A stretch of 64,000 nt of DNA from an uncultured Roseovarius sp. GTDB lineage: Bacteria > Pseudomonadota > Alphaproteobacteria > Rhodobacterales > Rhodobacteraceae. Shown here one piece after another: positions 35,844 to 45,213 of this stretch. The notes below the pieces were generated by a model that was not told where the DNA came from, made no database searches, and saw nothing but the letters and a program-made list of their open reading frames with translations. The stretch spans positions 1 to 64,000 of the forward strand of contig NZ_CAJXNN010000012.1 of assembly GCF_913057115.1 (NCBI RefSeq). The letters run 5' to 3'. How positions within the stretch are numbered: position 1 is the stretch's first letter; every line of letters starts with the position of its first letter. Both the position numbers and the translations under genes were made by a program.

Positions 35844-36599
35844 ATGGGCATTCTTGAAGTCAAGGACGTCAACAAACGCTTCGGTGGCCTTCAGGCCCTG
35901 GGCGACGTCAACCTCAGCGTGGCAGAGAACTCCTGCCACGCGATCATCGGCCCCAACGGGGCGGGCAAATCCACCCTGCTCAATTGCTTGGTGGGCAAGC
36001 TGATCCCTGACACGGGCAGTGTCATGTTCGACGGGCAAAGCGTTCTGGGGCGAAAGCCTTACGAGATCAACCAGATGGGTATCTCACGGGTGTTCCAGAC
36101 ACCGGAAATCTTCGGTGATCTGAGCGTTCTGGAAAACATGATGATCCCGATCTTCGCCAAACGCGATGGGGCCTTCCGGATGCATGCCGTGGAGGATACC
36201 GCCAACGAGAAAGAGATCGTCGAACAGGCGGAAAACATGCTGGAAAGCCTGAGCATGGGTGACAAGCGCCACATGCACTCGGCCTCGATGAGCCGCGGTG
36301 ACAAACGGCGCCTTGAGATTGGCATGTGTCTGGCACAAGAGCCGCGCCTTTTGCTTCTGGACGAACCCACCGCCGGTATGGCGCGGGCCGATACCAACAA
36401 CACGATCGACCTGCTCAAGCAAATCAAGGACGAGCGTGATATCACGATCGCCATCATTGAACACGATATGCATGTTGTGTTCAGTTTGGCGGAGCGGATC
36501 ACTGTTCTGGCCCAAGGCACACCTCTGGTCGAAGACACTCCAGACAAGATCAAAGGCCATCCGAAGGTCCGCGAAGCCTATCTTGGCGAAACGGCGTAA
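35844..36599 (+). CDS. LIV-type ABC transporter ATPase (LivG-like)
   Basis: 251 residues. Walker A GPNGAGKST, a signature segment reading SMSRGDKRRLEIG in place of the usual LSGGQ-like motif, and Walker B LLLLDEPTAGMARAD are visible, along with a switch His in IEHDMHVV. This LivG-type ATPase powers the importer. SMSRG is a noticeable departure from the LSYGE usual in LivG proteins; several ABC families tolerate such changes. It has an AAGGAGG box before the ATG. Confidence 0.92.
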   Translation: MGILEVKDVNKRFGGLQALGDVNLSVAENSCHAIIGPNGAGKSTLLNCLVGKLIPDTGSVMFDGQSVLGRKPYEINQMGISRVFQTPEIFGDLSVLENMMIPIFAKRDGAFRMHAVEDTANEKEIVEQAENMLESLSMGDKRHMHSASMSRGDKRRLEIGMCLAQEPRLLLLDEPTAGMARADTNNTIDLLKQIKDERDITIAIIEHDMHVVFSLAERITVLAQGTPLVEDTPDKIKGHPKVREAYLGETA

Positions 36600-36614
36600 G
36601 AAGGAGATCACGAG

Positions 36615-37370
36615 ATGAACGTCAAACCCGACTTCTCCAAAGGCAAGAACTACGCCGAAACCGCCCCGGCCTTCCTGTCGGTCTGGGAAATGCAATCCTA
36701 TTATGGCGAAAGCTACATCGTTCAAGGCATCAGCTTTAACGTCCACGAAGGCGAAATCCTCGCACTTCTTGGCCGCAACGGTGCCGGGAAAACCACCACC
36801 CTGCGCTCGATTGCCCGTATGGATAGCCCGCAAGTGAACCATGGCGAGATTTGGCTGGACCACCAGCCGCTTCACAGCATGAAAAGCCATCAGGCAGCAG
36901 CGGCGGGAATTGGTCTTGTGCCCGAAGACCGCTGCATCATCCCCGGCTTGACCGTCGAGGAAAACCTGCAATTGGCCCAGATCGCGCCGCCGATTGGCTG
37001 GTCGCTCGACCGTCTTTACGAACTGTTCCCCCGTCTCGGCGAACGCCGCAAGCAAGAGGGCGTAACTCTATCAGGTGGTGAGCAGCAGATGCTGTCCATT
37101 GCCCGCGCTCTGGCGCGTGATATCAAGGTCTTGTTGCTGGACGAACCTTATGAGGGTCTGGCTCCGGTGATCGTGGACGAGATCGAGAAGACTCTCCGCA
37201 TCATCAAGGAACAAGGCATCACGACCGTTCTCGTGGAGCAAAACGCCGTGCGCGCGCTCGAACTGGCTGATCGGGCTGTGATCCTTGATACCGGGTCCAT
37301 CGTATTCGACGGCTCGGCTTCTGAAGTTCTCGAAAACGAGGAACTGCGCGCAGAATACCTCGCTATCTAA
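36615..37370 (+). CDS. LIV-type ABC transporter ATPase (LivF-like)
   Basis: 251 residues. Walker A GRNGAGKTT, signature TLSGGEQQMLSIARAL and Walker B LLLDEPYEGLAPVIVDE are all standard for LivF/UrtE. About 25 residues are added at the N-terminus compared with the shortest LivF proteins (MNVKPDFSKGKNYAETAPAF). It completes a five-gene importer with the upstream genes, starting 15 bases after the LivG-like gene with a GAAGGAG box. Confidence 0.93.
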   Translation: MNVKPDFSKGKNYAETAPAFLSVWEMQSYYGESYIVQGISFNVHEGEILALLGRNGAGKTTTLRSIARMDSPQVNHGEIWLDHQPLHSMKSHQAAAAGIGLVPEDRCIIPGLTVEENLQLAQIAPPIGWSLDRLYELFPRLGERRKQEGVTLSGGEQQMLSIARALARDIKVLLLDEPYEGLAPVIVDEIEKTLRIIKEQGITTVLVEQNAVRALELADRAVILDTGSIVFDGSASEVLENEELRAEYLAI

Positions 37371-37380
37371 CGCGCGATCC

Positions 37381-37418
37381 CTGCCCGAAGGTCGGATTGC
37401 ACCCCCTCGGGCAGGCCT
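37381..37418 (+). terminator. Weak hairpin between transporter and acs
   Basis: CTGCCCGA (37381-37388) pairs with TCGGGCAG (37407-37414) around an 18-base loop, followed by GCCTTT. It could act as a partial terminator or mRNA 3' stabiliser, making acs expression partly separate from the transporter. Weak U-tract. Confidence 0.4.
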
Positions 37419-37457
37419 TTAACCCTTGACCGAATTTTCAAAAACCAAAGGTCTGAC

Positions 37458-39407
37458 ATGTCTGACAAAACTCACCCGCCCTCCTCCGACATGGTTGCGA
37501 ACGCCCACGTGGACGCCGCCAAATACGAGGAAATGTACGCCGCCTCCATCAATGACCCTGAAGGCTTCTGGAGCGAGCACGGCAAGCGTGTCGACTGGAT
37601 AAAGCCCTTTACCAAGGTTAAAAACGTCAACTATGACTTCGGCAATGTCTCGATCAAATGGTTTGAAGACGGTAGCCTGAACGTCGCGGCAAACTGTATC
37701 GACCGCCACCTTGCCACGCGTGGTGATCAGACCGCTATCATCTGGGAACCCGATGAGCCGACAGACGAAGCGCAGCATATCACTTATAATGAGCTGCATG
37801 AAAACGTCTCCAAAATGGCCAATGTTTTCAAGAACCTCGGGATCGGCAAAGGCGACCGCGTGGTGATCTACCTGCCGATGATCCCCGAAGCGGCCTATGC
37901 CATGCTGGCCTGTGCCCGCATCGGCGCCATCCACTCCATCGTTTTCGCAGGCTTCTCGCCCGACGCCCTTGGCGCACGGATCAACGGCTGTGACGCCAAG
38001 CTGGTGATTACCGCCGACACCGCCCCCCGTGGCGGTCGCCGCACCAAGCTGAAGGATAACGTCAACCAAGCCCTGCTGCATGACACGGACGACGTGAAAT
38101 GCCTTGTCGTCAAGCGCACCGGCGATCAGATCGCTTGGCGTTCGGAAGGGGACTATTGGTTGCATGAAGAACTGGAGAAGGTCGACGCGGATTGCCCGCC
38201 GGAGGAGATGAACGCCGAAGACCCGCTATTCATTCTCTACACCTCAGGCTCGACCGGGCAACCCAAGGGCGTTGTACACTGCAATGGCGGCTACCTTGTC
38301 TGGGCCTCGATGACCCATGAGATCACCTTCGATTACCACGAAGGCGATATCTTCTGGTGTACCGCTGACGTGGGTTGGGTCACCGGGCACAGTTATATCG
38401 TCTATGGCCCGCTTGCGAATGGTGCGACAACGCTGATGTTCGAAGGTGTGCCGACCTACCCTGATGCTGGCCGGTTCTGGGCTGTCTGCGAAAAGCACAA
38501 GGTCAACCAGTTCTACACCGCCCCCACCGCGATCCGCGCTCTTATGGGGCAAGGCACTGAATTCGTTGAAAAATACGATCTCAGCGATCTTAAAGTTCTG
38601 GGCACTGTGGGTGAGCCGATCAACCCCGAAGCCTGGAACTGGTACAACGATGTTGTCGGCAAAGGGAACTGCCCGATCGTCGATACATGGTGGCAGACCG
38701 AGACCGGCGGGCACATGATGACCCCCCTGCCCGGCGCCCATGCCACCAAGCCCGGTTCGGCGATGAAGCCCTTCTTTGGCGTGCAGCCCGTGGTGCTTGA
38801 GCCGACCTCGGGTGAGGAAATCCACGAGTACCCGACCGAAGGCGTGCTGTGCATGAAAGACAGCTGGCCGGGCCAGATGCGCACCGTTTGGGGCGATCAT
38901 GAGCGGTTCGAGAAGACCTATTTCTCGGACTACAAGGGCTACTACTTCGCCGGGGACGGCTGTCGTCGCGACGCGGATGGCGATTACTGGATCACCGGCC
39001 GTGTGGACGATGTGATCAACGTGTCGGGCCACCGCATGGGGACCGCCGAAGTGGAAAGCGCATTGGTCGCCCACTCGAAGGTCGCCGAGGCAGCCGTGGT
39101 TGGATATCCCCATGATATCAAGGGACAGGGCATCTATTGCTACGTTACCCTGATGTCCGGCGAGGAGCCCACCGAGGAGCTGCGCAAGGAGCTGCGCACA
39201 TGGGTGCGCACCGAGATTGGCCCGATTGCAGCCCCCGACCTCATTCAGTGGGCCCCGGGCCTGCCCAAGACCCGGTCTGGCAAGATCATGCGCCGTATCC
39301 TGCGCAAGATCGCCGAGAACGACTATGGCAGCCTTGGGGATACCTCGACACTGGCCGATCCCAGTGTTGTGGACGAGCTGATCGAAAATCGCATGAACCG
39401 CGATTGA
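37458..39407 (+). CDS. acs: Acetyl-CoA synthetase
   Basis: 649 residues, typical length. [19 protein letters not shown] is the AMP-binding loop, and [18 protein letters not shown] and [19 protein letters not shown] are present. The C-terminus has [15 protein letters not shown], whose Lys is the residue that is acetylated to switch Acs off. It makes acetyl-CoA from acetate, ATP and CoA in the cytoplasm. It is the last gene of the transporter operon or has its own transcript from the 87-base gap, and it ends at a strong terminator. Confidence 0.97.
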   Translation: MSDKTHPPSSDMVANAHVDAAKYEEMYAASINDPEGFWSEHGKRVDWIKPFTKVKNVNYDFGNVSIKWFEDGSLNVAANCIDRHLATRGDQTAIIWEPDEPTDEAQHITYNELHENVSKMANVFKNLGIGKGDRVVIYLPMIPEAAYAMLACARIGAIHSIVFAGFSPDALGARINGCDAKLVITADTAPRGGRRTKLKDNVNQALLHDTDDVKCLVVKRTGDQIAWRSEGDYWLHEELEKVDADCPPEEMNAEDPLFILYTSGSTGQPKGVVHCNGGYLVWASMTHEITFDYHEGDIFWCTADVGWVTGHSYIVYGPLANGATTLMFEGVPTYPDAGRFWAVCEKHKVNQFYTAPTAIRALMGQGTEFVEKYDLSDLKVLGTVGEPINPEAWNWYNDVVGKGNCPIVDTWWQTETGGHMMTPLPGAHATKPGSAMKPFFGVQPVVLEPTSGEEIHEYPTEGVLCMKDSWPGQMRTVWGDHERFEKTYFSDYKGYYFAGDGCRRDADGDYWITGRVDDVINVSGHRMGTAEVESALVAHSKVAEAAVVGYPHDIKGQGIYCYVTLMSGEEPTEELRKELRTWVRTEIGPIAAPDLIQWAPGLPKTRSGKIMRRILRKIAENDYGSLGDTSTLADPSVVDELIENRMNRD

Positions 39408-39430
39408 ACTTGCGCAGATAACCAAAGATT

Positions 39431-39464
39431 GCCCCCGCACGAGGCGTCGTGCGGGGGCTTTTTT
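39431..39464 (+). terminator. Strong rho-independent terminator after acs
   Basis: A GC-rich stem GCCCCCGCACGA (39431-39442) pairs with the following complement (TCGTGCGGGGGC, ending 39458) around a very short loop, and is followed at once by six T residues. It lies 24 bases after the acs stop. Confidence 0.92.
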
Positions 39465-39803
39465 CGAGGTCCTGTCGGCAACCGGACCGGGGCCGCGGAA
39501 CAGGATGCGCCGAATCACCTGCAAACCACTGGTTAACAACAAGAATATCCAGCGGCATCGCGTCGGTATTTGTGCGGTATCGCGTCGGTATATTTCTCAG
39601 CGCTTCGGCGGGTTAACAGGAAGTACGGGGAAGATTGTACAAAACGTACGGGCGTTTTGTACGTTTCGCCCGCCCCGGCACCACCAAAGGACGGCCCGCA
39701 TCAAGGACATCAGCGAATCTTTGCGCATGGTCATTGATCCGCAACGATGTTCCATGCCTCCATGCTAACATCGGTCAGCACTTCGAAAGGCGAAGGAGAG
39801 ATT
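39465..39803. other. Non-coding patch with direct and inverted repeats
   Basis: No credible gene lies here; short open frames lack ribosome sites. An 18-base direct repeat GCGGCATCGCGTCGGTAT occurs at 39552-39569 and, with one change, at 39574-39591 (22-base period). An inverted repeat GTACAAAACG (39637-39646) and CGTTTTGTAC (39653-39662) follows with a 6-base loop. The sequence CGTTTTGTACGT here recurs in the metK-trmB gap at 52126-52137. Confidence 0.6.
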
Positions 39804-40076
39804 ATGAAGATCAGCATCAAAGGACTTGGCCTCGTGGCCGCGATGGGCCTCGCCGGCTGCATGACGGTGGAACAGGAACGCGAGATGACCGGCGCACTTG
39901 TCGGCGGCGGTCTTGGTCTTATCAGTGCAAAGGCCCTTGGCGCGGATAATGATTGGGTCGTGGTGTCTACCCTTGCGGGGGCCGCGGCCGGCGCCTTGGT
40001 GGCGCGCAACCGGGCCAACAACACCTGTGCCTATGCCAATGGTGACGGCACCTATTACCGCGCGCCCTGCCGCTGA
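39804..40076 (+). CDS. Glycine-zipper lipoprotein
   Basis: 90 residues from the ATG at 39804, with AAGGAGAG upstream. The signal MKISIKGLGLVAAMG ends at the lipobox LAGC, so the mature protein is lipid-anchored. TGALVGGGLGLISAKALGAD and LAGAAAGALVARN form glycine-zipper helices that often insert into or lie along membranes, as in small outer-membrane lipoproteins of the SlyB or glycine-zipper 2TM type. The role is unknown. It stands alone, followed by the palindrome array. Confidence 0.8.
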   Translation: MKISIKGLGLVAAMGLAGCMTVEQEREMTGALVGGGLGLISAKALGADNDWVVVSTLAGAAAGALVARNRANNTCAYANGDGTYYRAPCR

Positions 40077-40095
40077 TGTACCGTTAAATCAAAGG

Positions 40096-40191
40096 CCAAG
40101 CCCGTTCGAACGGGCTTGGATCACGCGGTTTCGAAACCGCGTGAAAAGCGCCTTGCAAGGCGCTTGGCCCAAGCCGTTTCGAAACGGCTTG
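40096..40191. repeat. Array of four adjacent perfect palindromes
   Basis: Perfect palindromes occupy 40096-40119 (24 bp, centre GTTCGAAC), 40121-40144 (24 bp, centre TTTCGAAA), 40146-40165 (20 bp, centre CTTGCAAG) and 40170-40191 (22 bp, centre TTTCGAAA). They lie between the convergent lipoprotein and queF genes, separated by only 1, 1 and 4 bases. A T-run (40197-40202) after the last gives terminator character on the plus strand. They may be a bidirectional terminator cluster. Confidence 0.9.
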
Positions 40192-40214
40192 CACCGTTTT
40201 TTGCGTGATCGGCC

Positions 40215-40679
40215 TTAGCCGCGCCCGCGATAGGGGGGCACGCCCTGATCGGGAATCCAGACGCCCTCGGGCTGTGGTCCGGTTTGATAGAACACATCGA
40301 TCGGGATGCCGCCGCGCGGATACCAATAGCCGCCGATACGAAGCCATTGCGGGCTTAGGAAATCGGCCAGACGGCGGGCGATCGTCACGGTGCAATCCTC
40401 GTGGAACGCGCCGTGATTGCGGAAGCTGCCCAAGAAGAGTTTGAGCGATTTGCTTTCCACCAGCCAGTCGCCCGGCACGTAATCAATCACAAGATGCGCG
40501 AAATCGGGCTGCCCGGTCATCGGGCAGAGCGAGGTGAACTCAGGACAGACAAAGCGCACGTTATAGGCCACATCGGCCTGTGGGTTTTGCACGCGCTCAA
40601 GCTCGGCCTCTTCGGGGCTTTGCGGTTGAACCGTATCGCCGCCCAGTTGCTTGAGGTTCTTGTAGATATCGTCGCTCAT
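40215..40679 (-). CDS. queF: NADPH-dependent 7-cyano-7-deazaguanine (preQ0) reductase
   Basis: 154 residues from the ATG at 40679 (GAGGAG upstream). Catalytic Cys lies in [13 protein letters not shown], and the NADPH/substrate motif in [20 protein letters not shown]. It is the short, unimodular QueF type. It reduces preQ0 to preQ1, the precursor that TGT inserts into tRNA for queuosine. It is the last gene of the queC-D-E-F run, 14 bases after queE. Confidence 0.96.
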   Translation of the reverse strand: MSDDIYKNLKQLGGDTVQPQSPEEAELERVQNPQADVAYNVRFVCPEFTSLCPMTGQPDFAHLVIDYVPGDWLVESKSLKLFLGSFRNHGAFHEDCTVTIARRLADFLSPQWLRIGGYWYPRGGIPIDVFYQTGPQPEGVWIPDQGVPPYRGRG

Positions 40680-40692
40680 GGTCTTTCTCTCC

Positions 40693-41421
40693 TCAAACGC
40701 CGCGCTTGTTGCCCCAGAGCATGACATGCAACTGCGGAAGAACGCGCGCCTCGTACCATTTATCTTCCATCACCCGGTCGACCAGCCAGAGCATGCGGGC
40801 ATCGACGCCCTCTTGATCCACTTGGGCGGTGTCATCCTCGGGCGGGGGGGGGGTGTGATTGCCGGGTTGCAGATAGACGGGCAGATCGGGGTAGCGCGCG
40901 GCCACATCGCGCGCCCAGAGGTAGTCCACCTCGTCAAAGATCACGATTTTCAGGACGGTTTCGGCCCCCTGCCCGGCCTTGATGCAGTCATCAAAGATGT
41001 CCCAATCCAACTGCATCTCGCTGGAGGGCGGTTTGGGGCTGAGCACCAGCATATCGAGGTCGGAAAACCAATCGCGCGCGACGCTGCCTTGGGTTTCCAG
41101 CGCGAAACGGTAGCCGCGCGTCTGGCCCAACTCGATCAGTGGGCCGAAGGGTTGGATCGCCGGGTTGCCGCCCGAGAGCGTGACCATCAGGGGGGCGCCG
41201 CCTGAAAGCTGCGCCACCTCGGCCATCACATCCTCGGCCTGCATGGGTTTCCAAGTGGCGCGATAGGCGCTGTCCACGGCGTGCATGCTGTCGCACCAGC
41301 TACAGCGGTAGTCGCAGCCGCCGGTGCGCACGAAGACCGTAGGCACGCCAATGAGGGCGCCCTCGCCCTGAATGGTCGGCCCGAAAATTTCCGAGACGCG
41401 AATGGTGGTGTCGTCGCTCAC
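40693..41421 (-). CDS. queE: 7-carboxy-7-deazaguanine synthase (radical SAM)
   Basis: 242 residues. The start is GTG at 41421, overlapping the queD stop as GTGA; the frame continues upstream inside queD but has no better site. [17 protein letters not shown] region holds the CxxxCxxC cluster motif, preceded by the GPTIQGEG substrate loop, with [11 protein letters not shown] following. QueE rearranges 6-carboxytetrahydropterin to 7-carboxy-7-deazaguanine using a 4Fe-4S cluster and SAM. It is the third gene of the que run. Confidence 0.95.
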   Translation of the reverse strand: MSDDTTIRVSEIFGPTIQGEGALIGVPTVFVRTGGCDYRCSWCDSMHAVDSAYRATWKPMQAEDVMAEVAQLSGGAPLMVTLSGGNPAIQPFGPLIELGQTRGYRFALETQGSVARDWFSDLDMLVLSPKPPSSEMQLDWDIFDDCIKAGQGAETVLKIVIFDEVDYLWARDVAARYPDLPVYLQPGNHTPPPPEDDTAQVDQEGVDARMLWLVDRVMEDKWYEARVLPQLHVMLWGNKRGV

Positions 41422-41777
41422 GGCCTGTATTCCGCCCATGTCTTGGGGGTTTCGCTGACCTTTACCGCACTGACCTCGGGCCATTTGGCGCGGCACCAGT
41501 CGAAGAAGTGCTTGGCCATGCATTCGGCGGTGACAATGTCATCGCCCAGTACATCGTTCAGGTGCCGGTGGTCCAATTCATCGTCGATGTAGCGTTTCAG
41601 GGGGGCGAGATCGAGGTAATCACGGACAAAACCGTGTTCGTTCAGGTCCTCGGCCCGCAGTTCCACCACCACGATGTAGTTATGGCCGTGCAGGCGGGCG
41701 CATTGGTGGTCTTCGGGCAGGCCAAAGAGTTGATGCGAGGCGGAAAAATGGAATTCCTTGGTGATCGTATACATCAT
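41418..41777 (-). CDS. queD: 6-carboxy-5,6,7,8-tetrahydropterin synthase
   Basis: 119 residues from the ATG at 41777, whose ATGA overlaps the queC stop; the next codon is also ATG. GGAGGGCGC precedes it. [11 protein letters not shown] and [15 protein letters not shown] carry the zinc-binding His residues, and the late DHRHLND and [10 protein letters not shown] segments complete the PTPS family pattern. It converts dihydroneopterin triphosphate to 6-carboxytetrahydropterin. The nested overlaps with queC and queE point to coupled translation. Confidence 0.95.
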   Translation of the reverse strand: MMYTITKEFHFSASHQLFGLPEDHQCARLHGHNYIVVVELRAEDLNEHGFVRDYLDLAPLKRYIDDELDHRHLNDVLGDDIVTAECMAKHFFDWCRAKWPEVSAVKVSETPKTWAEYRP

Positions 41778-42472
41778 GCGCCCTCCGTTCCGGTGGCTTG
41801 CCGCCAATAGTCAGGATCGGCGTAGCCTGTGGGGTCTTCGATGCCCGCGAGGTGAAACGCCTCGCGCCGTTCCACGCAGGTGCCGCAGCGCCCGCAGTGG
41901 AGCTCGCCGCCTTTGTAGCAGGACCATGTTTCGGCAAAGGGGGTGTTGTGCTTGGCCCCTTCGGTGACGATGTCGGCCTTGGAGATGGTGACGAAGGGCG
42001 TGTAAAGCTCCACCTCGCCCATCCCCTCAAGCGCCTTGTTTTCCATCGTCTGGAAGGCGTCGATAAAGCCGGGGCGGCAATCGGGATAGATAAAGTGATC
42101 GCCGCCATGAACGGCGGCGGCCACCGCATCGGCCTTTTGCGCCGAGGCCATGCCGAAGGCGATGGCCAGCATGATGGCATTGCGGTTGGGAACCACGGTG
42201 ACTTTCATGGTCTCTTCGGCGTAGTGGCCATCGGGCACATCCAGATCGTCGGTGAGAGCCGAGCCGGAGAGCGCCGCACCGACATTGCGAATGTCGATGA
42301 CGTGATGCGGCACGCCAAGCCGCGCGGCGCAGGCGGCGGCGGAGTCGAGTTCCTTGGCGTGGCGTTGGCCATAGTCAAAGGACACCAGCCCCACCAACTC
42401 GCGTTCAGAGGCGACCTTATGGGCAAGCGTGACGGAATCCAGCCCGCCCGAGCAGATGACAAGAGTTTTCAT
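41774..42472 (-). CDS. queC: 7-cyano-7-deazaguanine (preQ0) synthase
   Basis: 232 residues. The PP-loop reads CSGGLDSVTLAH, and VPNRNAIMLAIAFGMASA is the family's second conserved stretch. The C-terminal zinc site is CYKGGELHCGRCGTC. QueC turns the carboxylate of 7-carboxy-7-deazaguanine into the nitrile with ATP and ammonia. First gene of the que operon, divergent from the PAS-LuxR gene. Confidence 0.96.
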   Translation of the reverse strand: MKTLVICSGGLDSVTLAHKVASERELVGLVSFDYGQRHAKELDSAAACAARLGVPHHVIDIRNVGAALSGSALTDDLDVPDGHYAEETMKVTVVPNRNAIMLAIAFGMASAQKADAVAAAVHGGDHFIYPDCRPGFIDAFQTMENKALEGMGEVELYTPFVTISKADIVTEGAKHNTPFAETWSCYKGGELHCGRCGTCVERREAFHLAGIEDPTGYADPDYWRQATGTEGA

Positions 42473-42593
42473 TTTTTAGTCCTTGTTTTGAGCGGGTAGG
42501 CTGCGACCGCATGGGGCGCATCTAGTGGGTTTGGCAAGTTTTGGCAAGCGCCGGGCCTTTGCATATGCAGCATTTAGCGGGCATAAGACGGGC

Positions 42594-43136
42594 ATGGAGA
42601 TGACCGCGCTTGCCTTTGATCATGCCCCGGTGGGCCTTGCCGTGTTGGAAAAGCGGATCATCCAGCATGTGAACCTGCAATTCGCTGCGATCTTTGGCGA
42701 CAACCCGGCGGATTATGCCGGTGTTCCTCTGGCGCGCTACTATCCGTCGATCGAGGACTACAGCCGGATTGGCGAGCGCGCCCTTGCCGCTATGCGCGAC
42801 ACCGGGCGCTATTCGGATGAGCGGGTGATGAAGCGGCGGGACGGGGAGCTTTTTTGGTGCCGGGTGCGGGGGCAATCCCTGACCCCGGATGACCCGTTTC
42901 GGCGCGGCATCTGGTCCTTTGCGGACCTGTCTGAAGAACGCCCCCTCGTAGAGTTGACGCAGCGCGAGCGCGAGGTGGCCATTCTCACTTGTCGGGGCCT
43001 GACCTCGAAGGAGATCGGCCTTGAACTGGAGTTGAGTTATCGCACAGTCGAGGTGTACCGTGCGCGGTTGCTGGAGAAGTTCGGGGCCCGGAAACTGGCG
43101 GAACTGGTGGCAAAATTATCCGGTATGCCGCTATAA
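42594..43136 (+). CDS. PAS-LuxR transcriptional regulator
   Basis: 180 residues from the ATG at 42594; a second ATG two codons later is possible. Residues 3 to about 115 form a PAS sensor (ALAFDHAPVGLAVLEKR, then NPADYAGVPLARYYPS and a RDGELFWCRVRGQSL core). Residues 122-180 form a LuxR/GerE helix-turn-helix (LTQREREVAILTCRGLTSKE, then YRTVEVYRARLLEKFGAR). It should bind DNA in response to a PAS ligand or partner. No kinase is adjacent. It is divergent from queC, and the signal is unknown. Confidence 0.85.
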   Translation: MEMTALAFDHAPVGLAVLEKRIIQHVNLQFAAIFGDNPADYAGVPLARYYPSIEDYSRIGERALAAMRDTGRYSDERVMKRRDGELFWCRVRGQSLTPDDPFRRGIWSFADLSEERPLVELTQREREVAILTCRGLTSKEIGLELELSYRTVEVYRARLLEKFGARKLAELVAKLSGMPL

Positions 43137-43307
43137 AAGCGGACGTTGCGTAACCTTTTTTGAAATTCCCCCTCGCAATCCGCTGAATATTGCCTCATTT
43201 TGCAGGACGATTGCCCACTTTTCTATGGCAAACGCTTGCCCTATAAGCGGCCAAAATCATGAACGCGGCAGACGTGCCAAGAACTGCCGCAACGGTCGAG
43301 GAACCCG

Positions 43308-43802
43308 ATGCCGAACAAACCCCATGACTCCGATGTCGCCTTCATCAAGGCTCTTGCCGAAGTGCTCAACGACAACGAACTGACCGAACTTGCGGTCAAA
43401 CGGGATTATGGCGAGAATGACTCGCTCAACGTCAAGGTAAGCCGCCGTCAGGAAGTTGTGGCCCAAGTCAGCGCCCCTGCCCCGGCAGCCGCCCCGGCCG
43501 CCCCCGCCGCCGCAGCGGCCCCGGCAGCCGCCGCCGACAGCGCGCCCGCCGAAGACCCCGCAAGCCACCCCGGCGCCGTCACCTCTCCGATGGTGGGGAC
43601 TGTATACATGCAGGCCGAACCCGGCGCGCCGTCCTTCGTGAGTGTGGGCGACAAGGTGGCCGAAGGCGATACCCTGCTGATCGTCGAAGCCATGAAGACC
43701 ATGAACCACATCCCCGCCCCGCGCGGCGGAACGGTGAAACGTATTCTGGTCGAAGATGGTGCCGCCGTGGAATATGGCGCGCCACTTATGATCATCGAGT
43801 AA
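43308..43802 (+). CDS. accB: Biotin carboxyl carrier protein of acetyl-CoA carboxylase
   Basis: 164 residues. An N-terminal helical region ([19 protein letters not shown]) leads to an Ala/Pro-rich flexible linker and a biotinyl domain. The biotin Lys130 sits in VEAMKTMN. The protein carries CO2 from biotin carboxylase to the carboxyltransferase in the first step of fatty acid synthesis. accC follows 11 bases later, the usual pair. Confidence 0.96.
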   Translation: MPNKPHDSDVAFIKALAEVLNDNELTELAVKRDYGENDSLNVKVSRRQEVVAQVSAPAPAAAPAAPAAAAAPAAAADSAPAEDPASHPGAVTSPMVGTVYMQAEPGAPSFVSVGDKVAEGDTLLIVEAMKTMNHIPAPRGGTVKRILVEDGAAVEYGAPLMIIE

Positions 43803-43812
43803 GGATCACCGC

Positions 43813-45162
43813 ATGTTCGACAAGATCCTCGTCGCCAACCGTGGTGAGATTGCCCTGCGCGTCATTCGCGCGGCCCGTGAGATGGGTATTCAGAGCGTCG
43901 CGGTGCATTCAACCGCTGACGCCGACGCCATGCATGTGCGCATGGCCGATGAATCGGTCTGTATCGGCCCGCCGCCGGGCACCGACAGCTACCTGTCGAT
44001 CCCGGCGATCATCGCCGCCTGCGAGGTGACGGGTGCGCAGGCCATTCACCCCGGCTATGGCTTTTTGTCGGAGAACGCGAATTTCGTGCAGATCGTCGAG
44101 GACCACGATCTGACCTTCATCGGCCCCACCGCAGAGCATATTCGGGTCATGGGCGACAAGATCACCGCCAAGGACACGATGAAGAACCTAGGCGTGCCTT
44201 GTGTGCCCGGTTCGGACGGTGGTGTGGCCTCGCTCGACGAGGCCAAGAAGCTGGGCGAAGAGATCGGTTACCCGGTGATTATCAAGGCCACCGCTGGCGG
44301 TGGCGGACGTGGGATGAAAGTGGCACAAAACGCCGCGGACATGGAACACGCCTTCATGACGGCCCGGTCAGAGGGCAAGGCCGCTTTTGGCAATGATGAA
44401 GTCTATATCGAAAAATACCTTACCACCCCACGCCACATCGAAATTCAGGTTTTTGGCGACGGCAAGGGTAAGGCTGTGCATCTAGGTGAGCGGGATTGCT
44501 CACTTCAGCGCCGTCACCAGAAGGTTTTCGAGGAGGCCCCTGGCCCCTGCATTACCGAAGAAGAGAGGGCGCGCATCGGCAAGATCTGCGCCGATGCGGT
44601 GGCGACCATCAACTATGCCGGCGCAGGCACGATCGAATTCCTGTATGAAAATGGCGAGTTCTATTTCATCGAGATGAACACCCGCTTGCAGGTCGAGCAC
44701 CCGGTCACCGAGGCGATCTTTGGCGTTGATCTGGTCCAAGAGCAAATCCGCGTTGCCGAGGGGCATCCGATGTCCTTTACGCAAGAGGACCTACAGATCA
44801 ACGGGCACGCTATCGAAGTGCGTATCAACGCCGAAAAACTGCCCGAGTTTTCGCCGCGCCCTGGCACAATCACGCAGTTCCATGCGCCCGGCGGCCTTGG
44901 CGTGCGGATGGATTCAGCACTTTACGACGGCTACAGTATTCCGCCCTACTACGACTCCCTGATTGGCAAGCTGATCGTGCATGGAAAAGACCGCCAAGGC
45001 GCCCTGACCCGGCTTAGCCGGGCGTTGGGAGAATTGATCGTGGATGGTGTCGATACGACGGTGCCGCTTTTCCACGCGCTCTTGCAGGAAGAGGATATCC
45101 TGACAGGGAACTACAACATCCATTGGCTGGAACACTGGCTGGAGACCAACCTGCAGGATTGA
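43813..45162 (+). CDS. accC: Biotin carboxylase subunit of acetyl-CoA carboxylase
   Basis: 449 residues, standard length. The opening [20 protein letters not shown], the ATP-grasp glycine-rich loop [29 protein letters not shown] and [14 protein letters not shown] motif are complete. It carboxylates biotin on AccB with bicarbonate and ATP. It forms an operon with accB. A modest hairpin (GCGGGC at 45163-45168 with GCCCGC at 45180-45185, then TTTC) follows the stop. Confidence 0.97.
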   Translation: MFDKILVANRGEIALRVIRAAREMGIQSVAVHSTADADAMHVRMADESVCIGPPPGTDSYLSIPAIIAACEVTGAQAIHPGYGFLSENANFVQIVEDHDLTFIGPTAEHIRVMGDKITAKDTMKNLGVPCVPGSDGGVASLDEAKKLGEEIGYPVIIKATAGGGGRGMKVAQNAADMEHAFMTARSEGKAAFGNDEVYIEKYLTTPRHIEIQVFGDGKGKAVHLGERDCSLQRRHQKVFEEAPGPCITEEERARIGKICADAVATINYAGAGTIEFLYENGEFYFIEMNTRLQVEHPVTEAIFGVDLVQEQIRVAEGHPMSFTQEDLQINGHAIEVRINAEKLPEFSPRPGTITQFHAPGGLGVRMDSALYDGYSIPPYYDSLIGKLIVHGKDRQGALTRLSRALGELIVDGVDTTVPLFHALLQEEDILTGNYNIHWLEHWLETNLQD

Positions 45163-45213
45163 GCGGGCGTTGGGCGTTGGCCCGCTTTCGTGGACCAACG
45201 ATCGAAGACTGTC

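Noticed and set aside
39505-39768. 87-codon open frame after acs
   Set aside because: It crosses direct and inverted repeats, has no ribosome site and no recognisable protein features.
42473-42593. Possible preQ1 riboswitch before queC
   Set aside because: I looked for a preQ1-I type hairpin with an A-rich tail; the leader has an A-run next to the start but no convincing stem or conserved loop bases.
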